Source: a virus
Direction: 5' to 3' (one strand)
Virus record (IMG/VR): IMGVR_UViG_3300025112_000216
Coordinates: 1 to 22,068 of that record
DNA: 22,068 bases
Part shown: piece after piece, positions 1 through 6,356 of the stretch
Layout: each line of letters opens with the position of its first letter
Position numbering within the stretch: the stretch's first letter is position 1
Made by a program: the position numbers and the translations under genes
Notes under the pieces: generated by a model
The model's database searches: none
What the model was told of the DNA's origin: nothing
What the model saw: the letters and a program-made list of their open reading frames with translations, nothing else

Positions 1-1359
1 GAATCCGTTGAACTGGATGAGAAAATTCTTTCTCCGATGTATTTCGATTCTGGCATGTCCAATCGAGCCCATGCAGATAGATTTGTTAAATTTATAAAGA
101 GCAAGAAAATAACAATACAATCTTATCGTATTTCTGGTCAATATGAAATCTTTCCTAAAACTCCTCAAGATGTAGACACAATACGCAAAGCCGCAAAAAA
201 ATACGGTTTGATTGCCATAAAAGAATCCGTTGAACTGGATGAAGCAGACAACACTGCCGCTGTTGCAAAGCAAGTCAAGCAAGCAGTAAAGAAATATACA
301 ACAGGTAAACTTGCTGTCCAATCAAAGGGTGGTAAGACTCGTTTTATCATGCTAAGAGCAGATAAGATTGACAACAAACTTCGCAAGATGATTCTTGATA
401 TTGAACACCCAAATGCAAATGTTAAGAACATGGATGACATTCACTATGCTAACATCAGCGATAGAATCATCAGTGCGGGTGCCGATGTATGGATAGATGC
501 ACTTGGACTGAAAGAATCCGTTCAACTGGATGAGGTGTGGATTCTCGCAAGTGATGAAATGAATCCTGTCAAGAAGACTGCACAGAAACTTGCCAAGCAA
601 AATCCCGATAGAACCTACTTTCTTGTTCAGCACGCCAGACACCATGCTGGTGGAATAATCAAGTATCGCTACGAGGTGGTTGATGGGGTTGATATGCATA
701 TGTACAGAGATGCAAAGAGAATCGCACAATATGGCAAGATCAAAGAGTCCGTTGAACTGGATGAAAAACTTTCCGCAAAAATGATGAAAAAGTTGGGGAT
801 AGTAAATCCTTTAGCAGGAAAACACTACCCATATCAAGAAGAAAATACACAAGTAGAAGACAAAGCACAGATAAATGAAGCAGAAGAATGGCTCCTTGCG
901 TTTGAATTTAAGACAGCCTACTCTGGAGAAGGTCGTGACACTAGAAGAGATCTTGAAAAAAGATTTAAAAAATATTGGACCGGATCTGGAAGTACAGGTA
1001 AAGGATGGGATGTAAGTTTTCATGGAACAAAGAACGAACTTCAAAAGATCAAGAAATATGTCGAAAAAACATACGGTAAAGATTTAGATAAGAGACATAC
1101 TATTCTCTCTGTTTTTGAATCGGCTGTTGATGAATATAGGGGTTCAATTGATTCTACTAGTCATAAGAGTGCTGAACAACGAAGAGAAGAATATGCAATG
1201 AAGAAAAAGAAAAAGGAAAGACTTGCAAAAAAATCTGTTGGTTTGGGTGAAGTTGCTCCCGCTGGTTGGGAAGGAACAGTCAAGGCAATGAAGAAGAAAA
1301 AAGATATTGATAATCCTTGGGCATTGACACATTGGATGAAAAATAAAGGACAAATATAA
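1..1359 (+). CDS. modular (polyprotein-like) phage protein, 5' end outside window
   Basis: The frame is open from base 1 (it begins ESVELDEKILSPM), so the ATG at 37 is internal and the true start lies upstream. The motif ESVELDE or ESVQLDE occurs at bases 1-21, 223-243, 514-534 and 745-765. It separates modules of about 67 to 90 residues with mixed alpha/beta character. These modules are not obviously alike, although the two ending at 222 and 744 both close with an Ala/Lys-rich helix just before the linker. A fourth module follows INEAEEW. A Lys-rich stretch (KKKKKERLAKK) and a tail containing GWEGTVKAMKKKKDIDNPWA end the protein; I have the impression that this tail recurs in marine phage proteins. 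The L-D-E endings fit the T4 gp21 prohead protease consensus (L/I-x-E), so I infer a head-packaged polyprotein. No enzyme motif was recognised. Transcription probably ends at the terminator at 1395. Confidence 0.85.
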   Translation, partial: ESVELDEKILSPMYFDSGMSNRAHADRFVKFIKSKKITIQSYRISGQYEIFPKTPQDVDTIRKAAKKYGLIAIKESVELDEADNTAAVAKQVKQAVKKYTTGKLAVQSKGGKTRFIMLRADKIDNKLRKMILDIEHPNANVKNMDDIHYANISDRIISAGADVWIDALGLKESVQLDEVWILASDEMNPVKKTAQKLAKQNPDRTYFLVQHARHHAGGIIKYRYEVVDGVDMHMYRDAKRIAQYGKIKESVELDEKLSAKMMKKLGIVNPLAGKHYPYQEENTQVEDKAQINEAEEWLLAFEFKTAYSGEGRDTRRDLEKRFKKYWTGSGSTGKGWDVSFHGTKNELQKIKKYVEKTYGKDLDKRHTILSVFESAVDEYRGSIDSTSHKSAEQRREEYAMKKKKKERLAKKSVGLGEVAPAGWEGTVKAMKKKKDIDNPWALTHWMKNKGQI

Positions 1360-1394
1360 GAAAAGATAACAAGTCCTTTCAAACACACTAAACA

Positions 1395-1430
1395 AAAACA
1401 GCCAAAAAAGTGGCTGTTTTTTTCTATTTT
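1395..1430 (+). terminator. Rho-independent terminator after the modular protein gene
   Basis: AAAACAGCCA (1395-1404), a six-base loop and TGGCTGTTTT (1411-1420) form a 10-bp stem that runs into TTTCTATTTT. It lies 36 bases after the stop codon and before the next gene's promoter-like box, on the coding strand of the preceding gene. Confidence 0.85.
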
Positions 1431-1446
1431 GGGTTCACAAATTTCC

Positions 1447-1453
1447 CTAAATA
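1447..1453 (+). promoter_or_regulatory. late-promoter-like box CTAAATA
   Basis: CTAAATAGGA lies just after the terminator and 13 bases before the protease ATG. It resembles the T4 late box TATAAATA and the CTAAATA variant I associate with T4-like cyanophages. The same stretch contains AGGA, the only plausible ribosome-binding sequence, so a transcript starting just downstream would have almost no leader. The promoter role is therefore uncertain. Confidence 0.45.
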
Positions 1454-1466
1454 GGATAGTAGAAGT

Positions 1467-2282
1467 ATGCAAAACCTAATACGGTATCTCTTAGTCCCTT
1501 TGCTATTGATTACGGGGTGTAAAGCCCCGCAGGCGAGCAGTCTACCCCCTCAAAACACAACAGATATAGTTATCGCCAAGATTGAATCACCCCCACCAAA
1601 TTACTTGGATGAGTGGTTTATCGCAGCAACACCAGAAGATGACCCATACCCGTCTGTATGTAGTTTGCATACAGAAAGTGGGTATCTGATAGGAAGTGGA
1701 ATACTAATCCGCCCGGGTGTCGTTCTAACGGCAGGCCATTGCGTCAATGGCAACAATGTGTTTTCTATTACCATTGGAAATGAACAGATAATGGTAAAGA
1801 AAACTGTGCTACACTCCCGATACAGCGATTCGCTCGGGCGGGTGCAAGATGATATAGCGTTGATATTCCTTGAGTGTGAATCTAAATACGAACCAGCCGA
1901 ACTGGGATGTATTGAATGGATCAAACGATATCAGAGTATCACTACTGTAGGGTATTCATTTGAGTATAAGAAGTACAGTAAACCAAAAGTATTTAGGTAC
2001 TTTGGAACTGTTACAGAAGAACCAGACACAATGAAATTTATTCCACGACCGGCTAGTGTTTGGTTTGGTGATTCTGGTGGCGGGGTATTTGCAGAGTATG
2101 AAGGAAAGAGTTATCTTGTGGGAGTTATTAGTAATTTTATGGTGATCAAACCATTTAGTGGTAAACCAGTAGTTTCAGAATGTTCTGCAACCATTGTGTC
2201 GCTATATCTAGAATGGATAGAAAGAGAGGTATTGAAAAATGAGATTGAAGAGACTGAAATATTTGTTAGGGATGGGCGGTAG
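1467..2282 (+). CDS. trypsin-like serine protease with lipoprotein signal peptide
   Basis: The 271-residue protein has a complete chymotrypsin-fold triad: His91 in LTAGHCVNG, Asp129 in DDIALIFL and Ser203 in GDSGGGVF. The N-terminus is a hydrophobic signal ending in LITGC (Cys18), a good lipobox. The protein should be exported and lipid-anchored on the outer side of the inner membrane or on the outer membrane. Two further Cys pairs (65/92 and 139/148) could form disulfides in an exported protein. The gene follows a terminator, and AGGA lies about 11 bases before the ATG. Its last 44 bases overlap a small membrane protein gene in another frame. Known trypsin-like folds in phages are rare, and a lipoprotein form suggests action on the host envelope. 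The substrate is unknown. The protease call is secure; the role is open. Confidence 0.93.
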   Translation: MQNLIRYLLVPLLLITGCKAPQASSLPPQNTTDIVIAKIESPPPNYLDEWFIAATPEDDPYPSVCSLHTESGYLIGSGILIRPGVVLTAGHCVNGNNVFSITIGNEQIMVKKTVLHSRYSDSLGRVQDDIALIFLECESKYEPAELGCIEWIKRYQSITTVGYSFEYKKYSKPKVFRYFGTVTEEPDTMKFIPRPASVWFGDSGGGVFAEYEGKSYLVGVISNFMVIKPFSGKPVVSECSATIVSLYLEWIEREVLKNEIEETEIFVRDGR

Positions 2283-2373
2283 TGCTGGAGAACGGATTTT
2301 ATCTGCTGTTGCTATTGTTGCTGGTTTTATCATCGGCTTGTATGGATCAAGATTCCTCATAGATTTAATGTAA
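2239..2373 (+). CDS. small single-span membrane protein (44 aa), overlaps the protease gene
   Basis: An ATG at 2239, nine bases after AGAGAGG, opens a 44-residue frame that overlaps the protease end by 44 bases and stops with TAA at 2371. The product has a basic N-terminus (MRLKRLKYLLGMGG), then a hydrophobic segment of about 20 residues (ILSAVAIVAGFIIGLYG) and the short tail SRFLIDLM. The good ribosome-binding site, the continuation beyond the protease stop and the clean membrane segment support a real, translationally coupled gene. A partner role with the protease, or a holin- or antiholin-like role, is possible, but nothing shows it. Confidence 0.65.
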   Translation: MRLKRLKYLLGMGGSAGERILSAVAIVAGFIIGLYGSRFLIDLM

Positions 2374-2393
2374 ACAAACAATTCATATATAAA

Positions 2394-2427
2394 AGACAAC
2401 CTTCTGATTCTAGTCAGAAGGTTGTCT
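2394..2427. terminator. 14-bp perfect hairpin; terminator-like on the - strand
   Basis: AGACAACCTTCTGA (2394-2407) and TCAGAAGGTTGTCT (2414-2427) pair perfectly around the loop TTCTAG. Read on the - strand the stem is followed by TTTTATATAT, the layout of an intrinsic terminator. On the + strand no U-run follows, so there it would be simply the first stem-loop of the intergenic RNA block. Confidence 0.7.
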
Positions 2428-2434
2428 ACTATGA

Positions 2435-2486
2435 CGGGCAAAAGGTAGCGAGTTCCTAATGAATGGCGTAACGAAACGCCTGCCCG
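2435..2486 (+). ncRNA. structured RNA resembling the 23S rRNA helix 70 core
   Basis: CGGGCA (2435-2440) and TGCCCG (2481-2486) close a small multibranch fold. Inside, AAGGTAGCGA (2442-2451), TTCCT (2453-2457) and GAATGGCGTAACGA (2461-2474) match, in order, three nearly invariant bacterial 23S rRNA pieces in E. coli positions of about 1927-1981. The rRNA reads AAGGTAGCGAAATTCCTT, then the helix 71 hairpin, then GAATGGCGTAAYGA. Here AA becomes G and the helix 71 hairpin is replaced by AAT. AGG/CCT can form the helix 70 pairing, and GGCGT/ACGCC (2465-2469 with 2476-2480) a further local stem. The sense orientation is the + strand. No reading frame explains it. The match is from memory of the rRNA sequence; function is unknown. 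Confidence 0.7.
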
Positions 2487-2490
2487 ATAA

Positions 2491-2524
2491 AAAACACTGA
2501 TGCCAATCAAGGCATCAGTGTTTT
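2491..2524. terminator. bidirectional 14-bp terminator hairpin
   Basis: AAAACACTGATGCC (2491-2504) pairs perfectly with GGCATCAGTGTTTT (2511-2524). On the + strand it continues TTTTACTTTATAC, and on the - strand TTTTTTATC. It can end transcription from either side and isolates the resolvase gene from the RNA block. Confidence 0.8.
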
Positions 2525-2570
2525 ACTTTATACAAAATGTTTATTGTTTTCCACTACCTTATGTATAAGA

Positions 2571-2578
2571 CATAAATA
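2571..2578 (+). promoter_or_regulatory. late promoter box CATAAATA
   Basis: CATAAATA lies 28 bases before the resolvase ATG, leaving room for a short leader with the ribosome-binding site GAGAGGA at 2595-2601. It differs by one base from the T4 late consensus TATAAATA. Confidence 0.65.
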
Positions 2579-2606
2579 GTTATGGAAGAATTTTGAGAGG
2601 ATTTTT

Positions 2607-3170
2607 ATGCCAGTGATAGCAGGAATAGATTATAGTATGCGTTCACCCTGTATATGTGTTTTTGTAGGAACACAAAAGGAATCCTTTTCGTTTGATAGAT
2701 GTACTTTTTATTACCTCACTGATACCAAGAAGTATGCAAATTTTTTCTTGAATAATATTCATGGAGAAAATTTTCAAGAATGGAATGAAGATTTTGAAAG
2801 ATATAAGTCAATAGCAGATTGGGCGATTGACCGTCTTATAGGGTGCGATCAAATTGCTATTGAAGGATATTCAATGGGTAGTAAAGGTAAAGTATTTCAT
2901 ATAGCAGAAAATACAGGCGTACTTAAATATAAAATCTACAATCTCGGAATTCCGCTTGAAGTTGTTCCTCCCACTACTATAAAAAAATTTGCTACTGGGA
3001 GAGGCAATGCAGATAAAAAAATGATGCACAGATATTTTAAAGACGATACAAAGGTTGATTTGAAAACGACAATTACACCCAACAAAAGTTCAATAGGCAA
3101 TCCGGTTTCGGATATTGTTGATTCTTTTTATATTTGTAAATTTTTGTATGAGAAAATCACAAAACCTTAG
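2607..3170 (+). CDS. RuvC-like Holliday junction resolvase / RNase H-fold nuclease
   Basis: The 187-residue protein has the RuvC layout. MPVIAGIDYSMRS carries catalytic Asp8; strand IAIEGYS carries Glu86; and PVSDIVDSFYIC has Asp169 and Asp172, spaced by three like RuvC D138/D141. The intervening VVPPTTIKKFATGRGNADK matches the family segment in which pyrimidine/resolvase enzymes read P..(I/V)KK..TG.G.A.K. Such enzymes cut four-way junctions in concatemeric phage DNA before packaging, a task done by endonuclease VII in T4 itself. A promoter box and the site GAGAGGA precede it. Its stop overlaps the stop of the convergent lipoprotein gene by four bases. The fold is confident; the exact junction specificity is not. 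Confidence 0.85.
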   Translation: MPVIAGIDYSMRSPCICVFVGTQKESFSFDRCTFYYLTDTKKYANFFLNNIHGENFQEWNEDFERYKSIADWAIDRLIGCDQIAIEGYSMGSKGKVFHIAENTGVLKYKIYNLGIPLEVVPPTTIKKFATGRGNADKKMMHRYFKDDTKVDLKTTITPNKSSIGNPVSDIVDSFYICKFLYEKITKP

Positions 3171-4075
3171 TGCTTATTCCACCCATTTTTGATCTTAATC
3201 TGACTCACTATGTTTTTTGTCATGGTACTTGTGAGTTGTGACGCAACTCCATCTTGTCCAAAGATTTCCTTACGCTCCTGAGAACTCAATCTGTCTTTCA
3301 TTTCTTCAATAAGTTGAACAATTTCTTTTATAGCCTTTTCGTTCCGTCTCCCGTTGAGAAGCATATATGCAATCACCCCCATAGTTATCAAAAAACCACC
3401 AATCAAGACGATCAAGCCAACCTGTGCAATTTCTTCCATATAGTATTGGCTAGCAGTAGCAAACCCAACAGTGAGAACACCCACCGCTAGAAGCACCGCA
3501 CCTAACCGACCATTTACCCAAAATGCTATAAAAGCACCTGCAACGAGCATTGCAAAACCGATAGTAAAGAATAGTGTGATGTTTTCGTGAAGATTTTCTA
3601 ATGCTTCTCGTCGGACTTCTCTATCAGATTGCTCATATTCTTTGACTAAATCTTCTAGGTCTTCGATTTGTCCGACAGCAGCAGCAACTCTTGCATTAGC
3701 AGATTCTAAATCTTCTAGTGCCTCATCCACTCTTACTTGTTCTTTTTGTGCATCATCTACAGATTCTTTGATTGATTCTGCTGAGTCTTCAATCGAATTC
3801 AGTGTAGGGTCTATATTATAATTGTGATCATCTGGGACAAGTGCAATATCATTCAGAATTGAATCTGCTTGATTGTCTATGTCTCCAAGATCATTACCAA
3901 TTTCATCAGAAGCACTACCAATTTCTTCTGTTTGTTCTTTTTGTTCTCTGAGAGAATCTACTACTGTACTTGAAGTGTTTGCTGGTGAATCTGGGTTTGT
4001 ATCCCACTCATCAAACATCTCACACCCAAAAGCAACAGTTATAGTTGCTACCATCATCATTATTAACTTTTTCAT
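3167..4075 (-). CDS. coiled-coil lipoprotein with three membrane spans
   Basis: 302 residues. The N-terminus MKKLIMMMVATITVAFGC is a signal peptide with a fair lipobox (Cys18). Residues 35-160 are acidic, Ser/Asp/Glu-rich and predicted coiled coil (repeated DSI, SIEDSAESIKESVDDAQ). Three hydrophobic spans follow at about 167-187, 191-209 and 217-240. The C-terminus is a charged helix (KAIKEIVQLIEEMKDRL). AGAAGG precedes the ATG. The long periplasmic-type coiled coil is reminiscent of spanin-like or superinfection-exclusion proteins, but I recognise no family. It is the last gene of the - strand run and converges on the resolvase gene. Confidence 0.8.
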   Translation of the reverse strand: MKKLIMMMVATITVAFGCEMFDEWDTNPDSPANTSSTVVDSLREQKEQTEEIGSASDEIGNDLGDIDNQADSILNDIALVPDDHNYNIDPTLNSIEDSAESIKESVDDAQKEQVRVDEALEDLESANARVAAAVGQIEDLEDLVKEYEQSDREVRREALENLHENITLFFTIGFAMLVAGAFIAFWVNGRLGAVLLAVGVLTVGFATASQYYMEEIAQVGLIVLIGGFLITMGVIAYMLLNGRRNEKAIKEIVQLIEEMKDRLSSQERKEIFGQDGVASQLTSTMTKNIVSQIKIKNGWNKH

Positions 4076-4078
4076 TTT

Positions 4079-4465
4079 TCACCTTCTAATTGCCGGAATT
4101 AAATATGACATTGTTCCGTATGTTCCATCCTTTATTATAACTGCTTTTCCAGGATTTTTATGTGCATATGATCTTATTTCTTGATTATTAATTTCTTCCA
4201 TATTAAGTTTTTTATTCCATCTTTCATATTTCATTCTGCCGTGCATACATTTGGTATAATCTTCACTTGCTACAGTAAATACAGGACATCCCGCAAACAT
4301 TTCTTTTATTTTTCTTTTCTTTCTTCGTATGCCTCCAAGAATTGGGTCATAACCAGCCAGATTACCCGAGTCAGACGATGCTTGATCAACACTAAATCCT
4401 CCGCCCATAGAATTCATCGGTGCATTTTCGATTAATTCTTCTATTATGTCTTGATATGTTTTCAT
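4079..4465 (-). CDS. probable internal head protein with T4-type targeting peptide
   Basis: 128 residues. It begins MKTYQDIIEELIENA, which closely resembles the T4 internal protein leader MKTYQEFIAEA and contains L-I-E and I-E-N steps suited to prohead protease cleavage. The rest has a Gly/Ser-rich stretch, a basic patch IRRKKRKIKEM and a C-terminal domain with HKNPGKAVIIKDGTYGTMSYLIPAIRR. No known enzyme motif. It starts three bases after the TAA of the upstream gene with no strong ribosome-binding site, suggesting translational coupling. Packaging in the head is inferred from the leader only. Confidence 0.75.
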   Translation of the reverse strand: MKTYQDIIEELIENAPMNSMGGGFSVDQASSDSGNLAGYDPILGGIRRKKRKIKEMFAGCPVFTVASEDYTKCMHGRMKYERWNKKLNMEEINNQEIRSYAHKNPGKAVIIKDGTYGTMSYLIPAIRR

Positions 4466-4468
4466 ATG

Positions 4469-4645
4469 TTATATATCATTTTTATCATATAATCTTTTTT
4501 CAAAAGTGTTTTGAGTTTCTTTATTCTTGTTCTGGATTTTAACTATTTTTGCTCTTCTTTGATTCGGAGTTAGACCCTTTTTCTTTATAGGCATTCTAGA
4601 GGATTTTCTGTTTATTCGTCTATTTTTTCCACAATTGCAACCCAT
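4469..4645 (-). CDS. small basic Cys-containing protein (58 aa)
   Basis: The frame is open further upstream, but AAGGAGTG four bases before the ATG at 4645 fixes the start at MGCNCGKNRRINRKSS. That ATG overlaps the upstream TAA as TAATG. The product is very basic (many Lys/Arg/Asn) with only two Cys, both at the N-terminus (Cys3 and Cys5). I have the impression that tiny MGCNCGK proteins recur in T4-like marine phages, with unknown function. It could bind nucleic acid or be packaged in the head. Confidence 0.7.
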   Translation of the reverse strand: MGCNCGKNRRINRKSSRMPIKKKGLTPNQRRAKIVKIQNKNKETQNTFEKRLYDKNDI

Positions 4646-5025
4646 TAAACACTCCTTGTTATGTTTAGTAGTTTTTGAATTTGTAAATCGCATTGTGTTT
4701 CTCTTTGAGATCCAGGCCAATATAGGTAATCTTTTTGTTTATTTTTCTTAAGATTTACTAGCAACGGGAGAGTAACCTTTTCAATTTCGTCCATTTTCAA
4801 TTGAAGTAATTGATCATATTGTTCTTTTACTTCTGTAGTTCCTTCACATGTAGAATTTATTTGTAAGATCAAATCGAGTTTGTCTTGCATTTCTTTTATT
4901 TCGTCGGGTGTTGTTTGATCGTCTAATTGTATTAATGAATTAAGTTCGTCTTCATCGGCCGCTGTAAAACCAAAATCAAACTCATCATTCAAAAGATCGT
5001 CTGGTATTTGATGATTGCTGCTCAT
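4645..5025 (-). CDS. conserved phage protein, acidic N-terminus
   Basis: 126 residues. The N-terminal 25 residues are acidic and aromatic (FDFGFTAADEDELN). Then come helical coiled-coil-like segments and a C-terminal motif DYLYWPGSQRE followed by LLNITRSV. The combination of an FDFGF-type N-terminus and a YxYWP motif is one I associate with small conserved genes of T4-like cyanophages; the role is unknown. It is joined to neighbours by TAATG overlaps at both ends, so it belongs to one translation unit with the genes on each side. Confidence 0.75.
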   Translation of the reverse strand: MSSNHQIPDDLLNDEFDFGFTAADEDELNSLIQLDDQTTPDEIKEMQDKLDLILQINSTCEGTTEVKEQYDQLLQLKMDEIEKVTLPLLVNLKKNKQKDYLYWPGSQRETQCDLQIQKLLNITRSV

Positions 5026-5462
5026 TATTCTACCTCTTTAATTAATTCTTCAAAAGACACATTTGTTTCTATTTCATCAACATCGACACCTGTTGTTAAT
5101 AAATATTTCTTTATTTCTTTTATAACCATATCTCCATCAGCACCTATTTTCTCTGCTTCTTCTTTTATAAGAATCATTGCAGTTGCCACATTTTTCATTT
5201 GTGCTTGAAACCGAGGATCTGGAAGTTTTTTGATTATTTTTTTAAGATTGATAATTAAACGATTAAATACATCGGCAGATCGTTTTTCTTTATCTGTAGT
5301 AAACTCTTCTGATTTTTTTAAAAAATTACCTTTATCGTCGATGATTCCTAATTTATAAGCATCCATTTGACGAAAAGGTGTTGCCATGAGTTTAATAAAT
5401 TTATATACAGTAAAAGCACCTACTACTTTTGTGATGTCTTTTTGTGCTTCGTTTAATATCAT
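5025..5462 (-). CDS. conserved phage protein with YKFIKLMATPF motif
   Basis: 145 residues, mostly helical. It starts MILNEAQKDI, with an LNEA step like a prohead protease site close to the N-terminus, then VYKFIKLMATPFRQMDAYKLGIID, a conserved-looking core, and a helical region FNRLIINLKKIIKKLPDP. It ends with acidic helices. Similar YKFIKL..TPF proteins occur, to my recollection, in T4-like marine phages without assigned function. Its ATG overlaps the upstream TGA as ATGA. Confidence 0.75.
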   Translation of the reverse strand: MILNEAQKDITKVVGAFTVYKFIKLMATPFRQMDAYKLGIIDDKGNFLKKSEEFTTDKEKRSADVFNRLIINLKKIIKKLPDPRFQAQMKNVATAMILIKEEAEKIGADGDMVIKEIKKYLLTTGVDVDEIETNVSFEELIKEVE

Positions 5463-5839
5463 TTGATTTTCTCTAGTTCTTTTAATATTTTATGATCTTT
5501 GGGTATTTCTTCTAGTTTTGCTTCGGGTATTTTTGTCGGTAAGTATTTAAGAAATTCTAAAAATGTTTTTAGGGAAGGATGAAATTCTGGTTCTAATTTA
5601 TAGAATAATATTCTTGTGCAGGCTGAATTTCCAAATACATTATTTAATATTATGATGTGATTTAATACCAGTCTTGTTTTTATAATCCCCTTTTTAACAT
5701 ATTTACCTAATAATCTTTTAATGTACTTTATTCGGTTTAAATCTTCATAGAATTCTTCAATGTTTTTGCATTGAGGGTTTTTATAATGTTTCATAACAAA
5801 CATCATAAAATTGTCATCATTTAATCCATCAAACAACAT
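5459..5839 (-). CDS. conserved helical phage protein (DUF7207-like)
   Basis: 126 residues. The segment FYEDLNRIKYIKRLLGKYVKKG, then LVLNHIIILNNVFG, ACTRILFYKLE and FLKYLP is the pattern of a small helical family common in T4-like cyanophage genomes, which I believe is named DUF7207; the name is not certain. No catalytic motif. No clear ribosome-binding site is seen before the ATG at 5839, and only 18 bases separate it from the upstream stop. It is coupled to the next gene by an ATGA overlap. Confidence 0.72.
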   Translation of the reverse strand: MLFDGLNDDNFMMFVMKHYKNPQCKNIEEFYEDLNRIKYIKRLLGKYVKKGIIKTRLVLNHIIILNNVFGNSACTRILFYKLEPEFHPSLKTFLEFLKYLPTKIPEAKLEEIPKDHKILKELEKIK

Positions 5840-5857
5840 AATAATAAAGAATATATA

Positions 5858-6325
5858 CTACCCCTCAGATTCTATAATTTTTGCATCCATTTTATATAAA
5901 CCTTCATCTCCAACAGAAATGTTAATATCTAAAGATAATCCTTTACCATTATTAAATTCCTTAATGCCATCTGTTGTTTCAAATTCCGCATGTGGGGTTT
6001 GGAGAGATTTTCCAAAAGTACCACCATAACGATTTAGTGGAAGAACCATTTTGCCATTTTCAGCAACAGTTGAAGTACCATTCCAATCAAAATCTAAACC
6101 AATGGTATTAAATTTGTGTCGGATTTGTGCAATTGCTGCTCTAGGCTCCATAAATTCCCGTTGAGTAAACGAATTTAAGAAAGAATTTATTCTTCCTCGT
6201 TGCTCTGGATTTTCTATACGATGAACACCATAATCACTATAAGCACTCCTTGATGCGCCGCCAGTAGTTTCTTCGCCTTCGAAAAGGTTTGTTAACAATT
6301 CATTTAGTTCTTTAAATTTTATCAT
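5858..6325 (-). CDS. conserved phage structural-type protein
   Basis: 155 residues. The N-terminus MIKFKELNELLTNLFEGEE resembles the head-targeting leaders in this region and holds L-F-E and L-N-E steps. It is followed by a Gly/Ser linker, then YGVHRIENPEQRGRINSFLNSFT, EFMEPRAAIAQIRHKFNTIGLDF and a beta-rich C-terminus. I associate the VHRIE...FLNSFT...GLDF pattern with a conserved T4-like marine phage family of unknown role. GGAGAAC lies six bases before the ATG, and a CATAAATA late box lies 13 bases upstream on the - strand. Confidence 0.78.
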   Translation of the reverse strand: MIKFKELNELLTNLFEGEETTGGASRSAYSDYGVHRIENPEQRGRINSFLNSFTQREFMEPRAAIAQIRHKFNTIGLDFDWNGTSTVAENGKMVLPLNRYGGTFGKSLQTPHAEFETTDGIKEFNNGKGLSLDINISVGDEGLYKMDAKIIESEG

Positions 6326-6337
6326 TTTGTTCTCCGT

Positions 6338-6345
6338 TATTTATG
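6338..6345 (-). promoter_or_regulatory. late promoter box CATAAATA (- strand)
   Basis: The + strand shows TATTTATG, so the - strand reads CATAAATA, identical to the box before the resolvase gene. It is in the 31-base gap between the GAMF-free stop of the GAF-like gene and the ATG at 6325, and would drive the run 6325 to 3167. Confidence 0.6.
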
Positions 6346-6356
6346 AACTACTCTAT

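Noticed and set aside
37-60. ATG at 37 as the start of the first gene
   Set aside because: The frame is open from base 1 and encodes another ESVELDE before this Met, so the gene begins outside the window.
2452-2476. Hammerhead ribozyme (CTAATGA ... GAAA)
   Set aside because: The essential G of CUGAUGA is replaced by A, and the required stem II cannot form; the 23S rRNA match explains the bases better.
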